Source: Corallococcus sp. CAG:1435
GTDB lineage: Bacteria; Bacillota; Clostridia; Christensenellales; CAG-314
Assembly: GCA_000433775.1 (NCBI GenBank)
Contig: HF998499.1
Coordinates: 53,926-60,436, forward strand
Length of the DNA stretch: 6,511 bases
Reading direction: 5' to 3'
Positions 3,690 through 6,511 of this stretch are shown here, one piece after another; position 1 is the first letter of the stretch; every line of letters starts with the position of its first letter. The notes below the pieces were generated by a model. The model searched no databases, had not been told where the DNA came from, and saw only the letters and a list, made by a program, of their open reading frames with translations. Made by a program: the position numbers and the translations under genes.

Positions 3690-6322
3690 TAATATTTCAC
3701 CACCAAAGTGTTGTCGGCATTTTTCAGCATTTGCGGCTTGAAAGGCAAAAAGTACTGTGTGCCGTTGAGCGTCATAGATTGCACGTTTGCTTTTGTGAAA
3801 GTGGTGTCTATTCGCTTGCCGTCAATGTTTAATGCAAGTTGTTCCAGCACGTTTTCCTGCGTAACCTTTGGCGAAAAATTGAGGGTGCCTTCCACAAGAG
3901 AAAGCCCGTACAGGTTTTCCAGTTGAGAAACGTAGTACCAACTTTTGGGAATGTTGTAGCCGTTGCACAAGTCTTTCAGACGTTGTTTTGAGGGGTGAGT
4001 CAACGGTACCGCACCTATTGCCTGGGCATATCCGTACAGTTTGCTGTCGTTGGAAATAATCTTTTTCACGTTGTTGTACTCGATGAGGCAGGCAACCTTG
4101 TCAAAACCGCTGAGGTGAGTGGCTTTTTTTAGCGCCAATGCCTTCACGCACAAATCTCTTCCGTAAAACGTCTGCTTGAAAAGCACGCTGTTTGCGTACT
4201 TTCTCAGTTGTTGCGAGGGAAAATCTTCGTCCCTTACAAGGTTTGCGTAGTAAACAATGGCAAGCGGCAACGCTAATTTGTCGGTGAACATTTTCACTTT
4301 TCCGCAGGCGTCGTAAAAGTAGTTTTCTTTTCCCACGTTTTCCAAAACGTATTTTTTCACAAATTTGGGGTTTGTAAAGCAAATGGACGCCAGCGTCAGA
4401 CTGTCGGCACGTTTGAGCCTGTTGTTGAGGCAAAACACGTTTTTGCCGTTCATGTAGTTGAGGTAGGTGGAAACAAGACTTTCCCTGACAAGCGGGCAGG
4501 GCGTCGGGGTTACCGACACGGAGGAAATTTTCACTCTTGCCTGCATGGACGTGGCAAAGCAAACTGCAAGGCAACTTCCGCACTGCATTTCATTGGAAAG
4601 TTTGTAGCGAAGTCGTTCGGTGTTGCATTCCAAGGCGTTTGTGGAAAAACTTTCCACCTTGTCAAGGCATGTCACGGTGAAACTGCGCTGTGTTCCGCAC
4701 ACGGTAAACACGCCGTTGTCAAACTGCACACGGCATTTCTCTTCAAAGGGAAAGTAAAAAAGGGTCTTTTGCGCAGATGTGTACTGCACGCAGTAATGTT
4801 TTTCTTCATCGTGGAAAAGGGTGCAAACGCCCTGTTTGCCATTCCACACGACTTTGTCGCCCTGAAGGGAAAATTTTCCGCCGTTAAGCAGCGTCATAGT
4901 TCCACGTTGTACGCCGTAAATTTTTTCTCCGCCGACGCCAAAGACAAATCCTTGCAAAAGCGTGGTGGCATTTCCGTCGTTGTCCAAAAACGTTGCCACG
5001 TCGTTGTTGCCAAACTGGTAGGTGAAGTTGAGCGTTGTGGCTTCCTTGACGGGAGGCATACGTTTGACGTATCCGTGCGACGACGGATTTATCGGCGTTT
5101 TGAAGTTTACGACGTTTTCCGTCTTTTTATCTACAAGATAGGGACAGCGTGTAGCGCCGTAAGCGTTGAGATTGTGCAGTTTTTCCTGCAACGAGGGCAT
5201 ATCTTTGCAATAGACGGTAACGGCGTCAAATTGCAATGTGCCTCCTTGCCTGACGGAAAACTGTTGGGAAAGTCTGCCTTCCTCAAACGTGCAAGGCACA
5301 ATACAATTGTCCTTTACCAGCGCAAGGGCGCAGTAAAATTCCTCTTCCCCCTCCACGGCAAGGCACAACGCTCCCTCTGCGGAAAAGTACGTTGCTTTGT
5401 CCGCAACGTTGAAATGACGCAAAAGAAAGTCAGCAACTATTTTTTTATTGTTTTTGCCGTTGTTTTGCAGACGGTATCTCCGCACTTCGCAACTGTCCTG
5501 CAAAAAGTACTGCATTTCCGTTTTCAGCCAACTTCCGTCTGAAAGAAAACAGGCGGTAACGGTGCCGAACTTGCTGTAACAAAAGGTGTCAAAAACGTTT
5601 TTGCCGTTGCAGTAGAAGTAGGGCTTGACGTCGATGGCAGTGGGGCGTTGCAGTTTTGCCGCACTGTTGGAAAGACAATCCACATTGACGGTAAGCATGC
5701 CGTTGCCGTAGTAACAATGGCGCAGGTAGTCGTTTTTTACGAAATCGCCCTTCAACGGATTGTTGTTTGTCATCTTGGCAAGTCGTGTAACGTCGGCATT
5801 GTTTCCGTCGAAAATACCCTTGCACACGGCGCAGTAAAAGTTGATGCGGTACAGTTCCACCATGTCGGGCAGGTTGTCCCTTTCTCTCTCGTCCAAGTCA
5901 AACAGAATGTTTGCCCTGTTGCAGATGTCTTCCAGCACAGTTTTGTCCACGGCAAACTGGGTGCAACGTGCAACAAGTTGCGCAATGGCTTCGATACGTG
6001 TCATTGTGTCGTTGGCAGGAAACACCATGTAACTTTTTTGAAAATTTTGTTTCAGACGCAAAAAACTTTGCCAGTATTCCTCAAAGTATTGTTTGGCACA
6101 CTTTTCTACCTGCGTTTTCGGGGTGAAAAGGGCAATCTCGTTCAGACAAAACTCCGTATTAAGTGTTTCCACACGCTTGCGTTGCGGAAAGTAGGTATCT
6201 GCAAGGCGGTGCATTTGTTCCGTAAGTTGTTCTTCCGTTGAAGGAATACCGCACAAACTTTCAAATACGTTTTTGTGTAACGACCATTGTATGTTTTTGT
6301 GTAAAAAAGTTGCTAAATTCAT
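3689..6322 (-). CDS. Large protein, probably degenerate GH94/NdvB-like
   Basis: The 877-residue product has no signal peptide or membrane segment and about 35 cysteines, which favours a cytosolic location. Function is not established. By eye its layout resembles glycoside phosphorylases of family GH94 and the NdvB cyclic glucan synthase tail. There is a helical stretch at 99-170 (EAIAQLV..., DNLPDMVELYRIN) and a beta-rich region at about 205-600, with SWLKTEMQYFLQDSCEVRRYRLQN (264-287) like the sugar-binding N-domain. A helical region from about 611 has RADSLTLASICFTNPK (638-653) where GH94 has FRDQLQD, and TDKLALPLAIVYY (680-692) where it has SDDLLWLPYAV. The end has LENLYGLSLVEGTLNFSPKV (801-820). 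The GH94 catalytic motif DWNDG is absent, so it may be a pseudoenzyme or have changed activity. The family call is about 0.45 sure. The ATG at 6322 is chosen for GAGGTGA (6336-6330), 7 nt upstream; an in-frame start 33 nt earlier lacks a site. Confidence 0.85.
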   Translation of the reverse strand: MNLATFLHKNIQWSLHKNVFESLCGIPSTEEQLTEQMHRLADTYFPQRKRVETLNTEFCLNEIALFTPKTQVEKCAKQYFEEYWQSFLRLKQNFQKSYMVFPANDTMTRIEAIAQLVARCTQFAVDKTVLEDICNRANILFDLDERERDNLPDMVELYRINFYCAVCKGIFDGNNADVTRLAKMTNNNPLKGDFVKNDYLRHCYYGNGMLTVNVDCLSNSAAKLQRPTAIDVKPYFYCNGKNVFDTFCYSKFGTVTACFLSDGSWLKTEMQYFLQDSCEVRRYRLQNNGKNNKKIVADFLLRHFNVADKATYFSAEGALCLAVEGEEEFYCALALVKDNCIVPCTFEEGRLSQQFSVRQGGTLQFDAVTVYCKDMPSLQEKLHNLNAYGATRCPYLVDKKTENVVNFKTPINPSSHGYVKRMPPVKEATTLNFTYQFGNNDVATFLDNDGNATTLLQGFVFGVGGEKIYGVQRGTMTLLNGGKFSLQGDKVVWNGKQGVCTLFHDEEKHYCVQYTSAQKTLFYFPFEEKCRVQFDNGVFTVCGTQRSFTVTCLDKVESFSTNALECNTERLRYKLSNEMQCGSCLAVCFATSMQARVKISSVSVTPTPCPLVRESLVSTYLNYMNGKNVFCLNNRLKRADSLTLASICFTNPKFVKKYVLENVGKENYFYDACGKVKMFTDKLALPLAIVYYANLVRDEDFPSQQLRKYANSVLFKQTFYGRDLCVKALALKKATHLSGFDKVACLIEYNNVKKIISNDSKLYGYAQAIGAVPLTHPSKQRLKDLCNGYNIPKSWYYVSQLENLYGLSLVEGTLNFSPKVTQENVLEQLALNIDGKRIDTTFTKANVQSMTLNGTQYFLPFKPQMLKNADNTLVVKY

Positions 6323-6511
6323 AAAACGCTCACCTCGTAACGTAAGTGTTGACACATTGCAAAAACTTTACACGCAAACAATGTCGTTTTGGCGTATCTG
6401 CTGTCGATTGTTGCGTGTTTTCTTCCGAATTTGCGAAAGGGCGTAGGCGAAATTGCAACGAAACGATTGCTGCTGTGCAAAAAAAATGTCAAAAAAAACG
6501 TCCGCATGTGC
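6323..6511 (-). other. Upstream region of the large gene; nothing clear beyond its ribosome binding site
   Basis: Apart from the Shine-Dalgarno GAGGTGA at 6336-6330, I find no convincing promoter. A TTGACA occurs on the minus strand at 6491-6486 without a matching -10, and another on the plus strand at 6349-6354, also without one. The T-rich runs near 6480-6500 might be the tail of a terminator lying outside the window. The gene upstream, and whether it is co-transcribed, cannot be seen. Confidence 0.5.

Noticed and set aside
4769..5542. Plus-strand open frame of 257 codons inside the large minus-strand gene
   Set aside because: It is antisense to a coherent 877-codon gene with a good ribosome binding site, and has a biased shadow composition without motifs.
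6319..6507. Minus-strand open frame of 62 codons at the right edge
   Set aside because: It overlaps the start and ribosome binding site of the large gene in another frame and has no start signal of its own.

Overview
The window looks like a piece of a Gram-positive, Clostridia-type (Bacillota) chromosome, probably from an uncultured gut lineage. The clues are the moderately AT-rich DNA, strong Shine-Dalgarno sites, intrinsic terminators at every gene end, a tRNA with an encoded CCA, a DUF421/DUF4363 gene pair, and a tetrahydrofolate-type riboswitch in front of an ECF folate transporter gene. The taxonomic placement is inference; there is no 16S or ribosomal protein here.

Layout. On the left, a minus-strand tRNA-Leu(CAG) has its own terminator (36-69), a good upstream promoter (394-422) and an unusually long, partly GC-rich folded leader. 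Going right, a plus-strand glutamate racemase (murI, 649-1389) sits behind a cluster of three DNA dyads (532-607). It converges on a minus-strand ECF transporter S component (folT, 1411-2031), and the two share one bidirectional terminator in whose loop the folT stop codon lies. folT has a leader of about 190 nt. Its first 93 nt (2218 down to 2126) can be aligned without gaps in the P1, P2 and junction segments to the THF riboswitch fold, and its last 60 nt offer two mutually exclusive hairpins over the ribosome binding site.

Divergently on the plus strand come a DUF421 (YetF-like) membrane protein (2296-2970) and, overlapping by 4 bp, a DUF4363 protein (2967-3344). They are followed by a short stretch that looks like a decayed gene (about 3351-3606). 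A second bidirectional terminator (3642-3689) separates this from a large minus-strand gene (3689-6322). Its 877-residue product is Cys-rich and non-secreted, and by eye resembles a degenerate GH94/NdvB-type glycoside phosphorylase lacking the usual catalytic motif. The last ~190 bases hold only its upstream region.

Functionally the genes are mostly independent housekeeping units: cell-wall D-glutamate supply, folate uptake under folate feedback, and an envelope-associated YetF/DUF4363 pair. The two observations most worth pursuing are the folT leader and the GH94-like possible pseudoenzyme. I see no CRISPR array, insertion sequence, phage gene or defence system.
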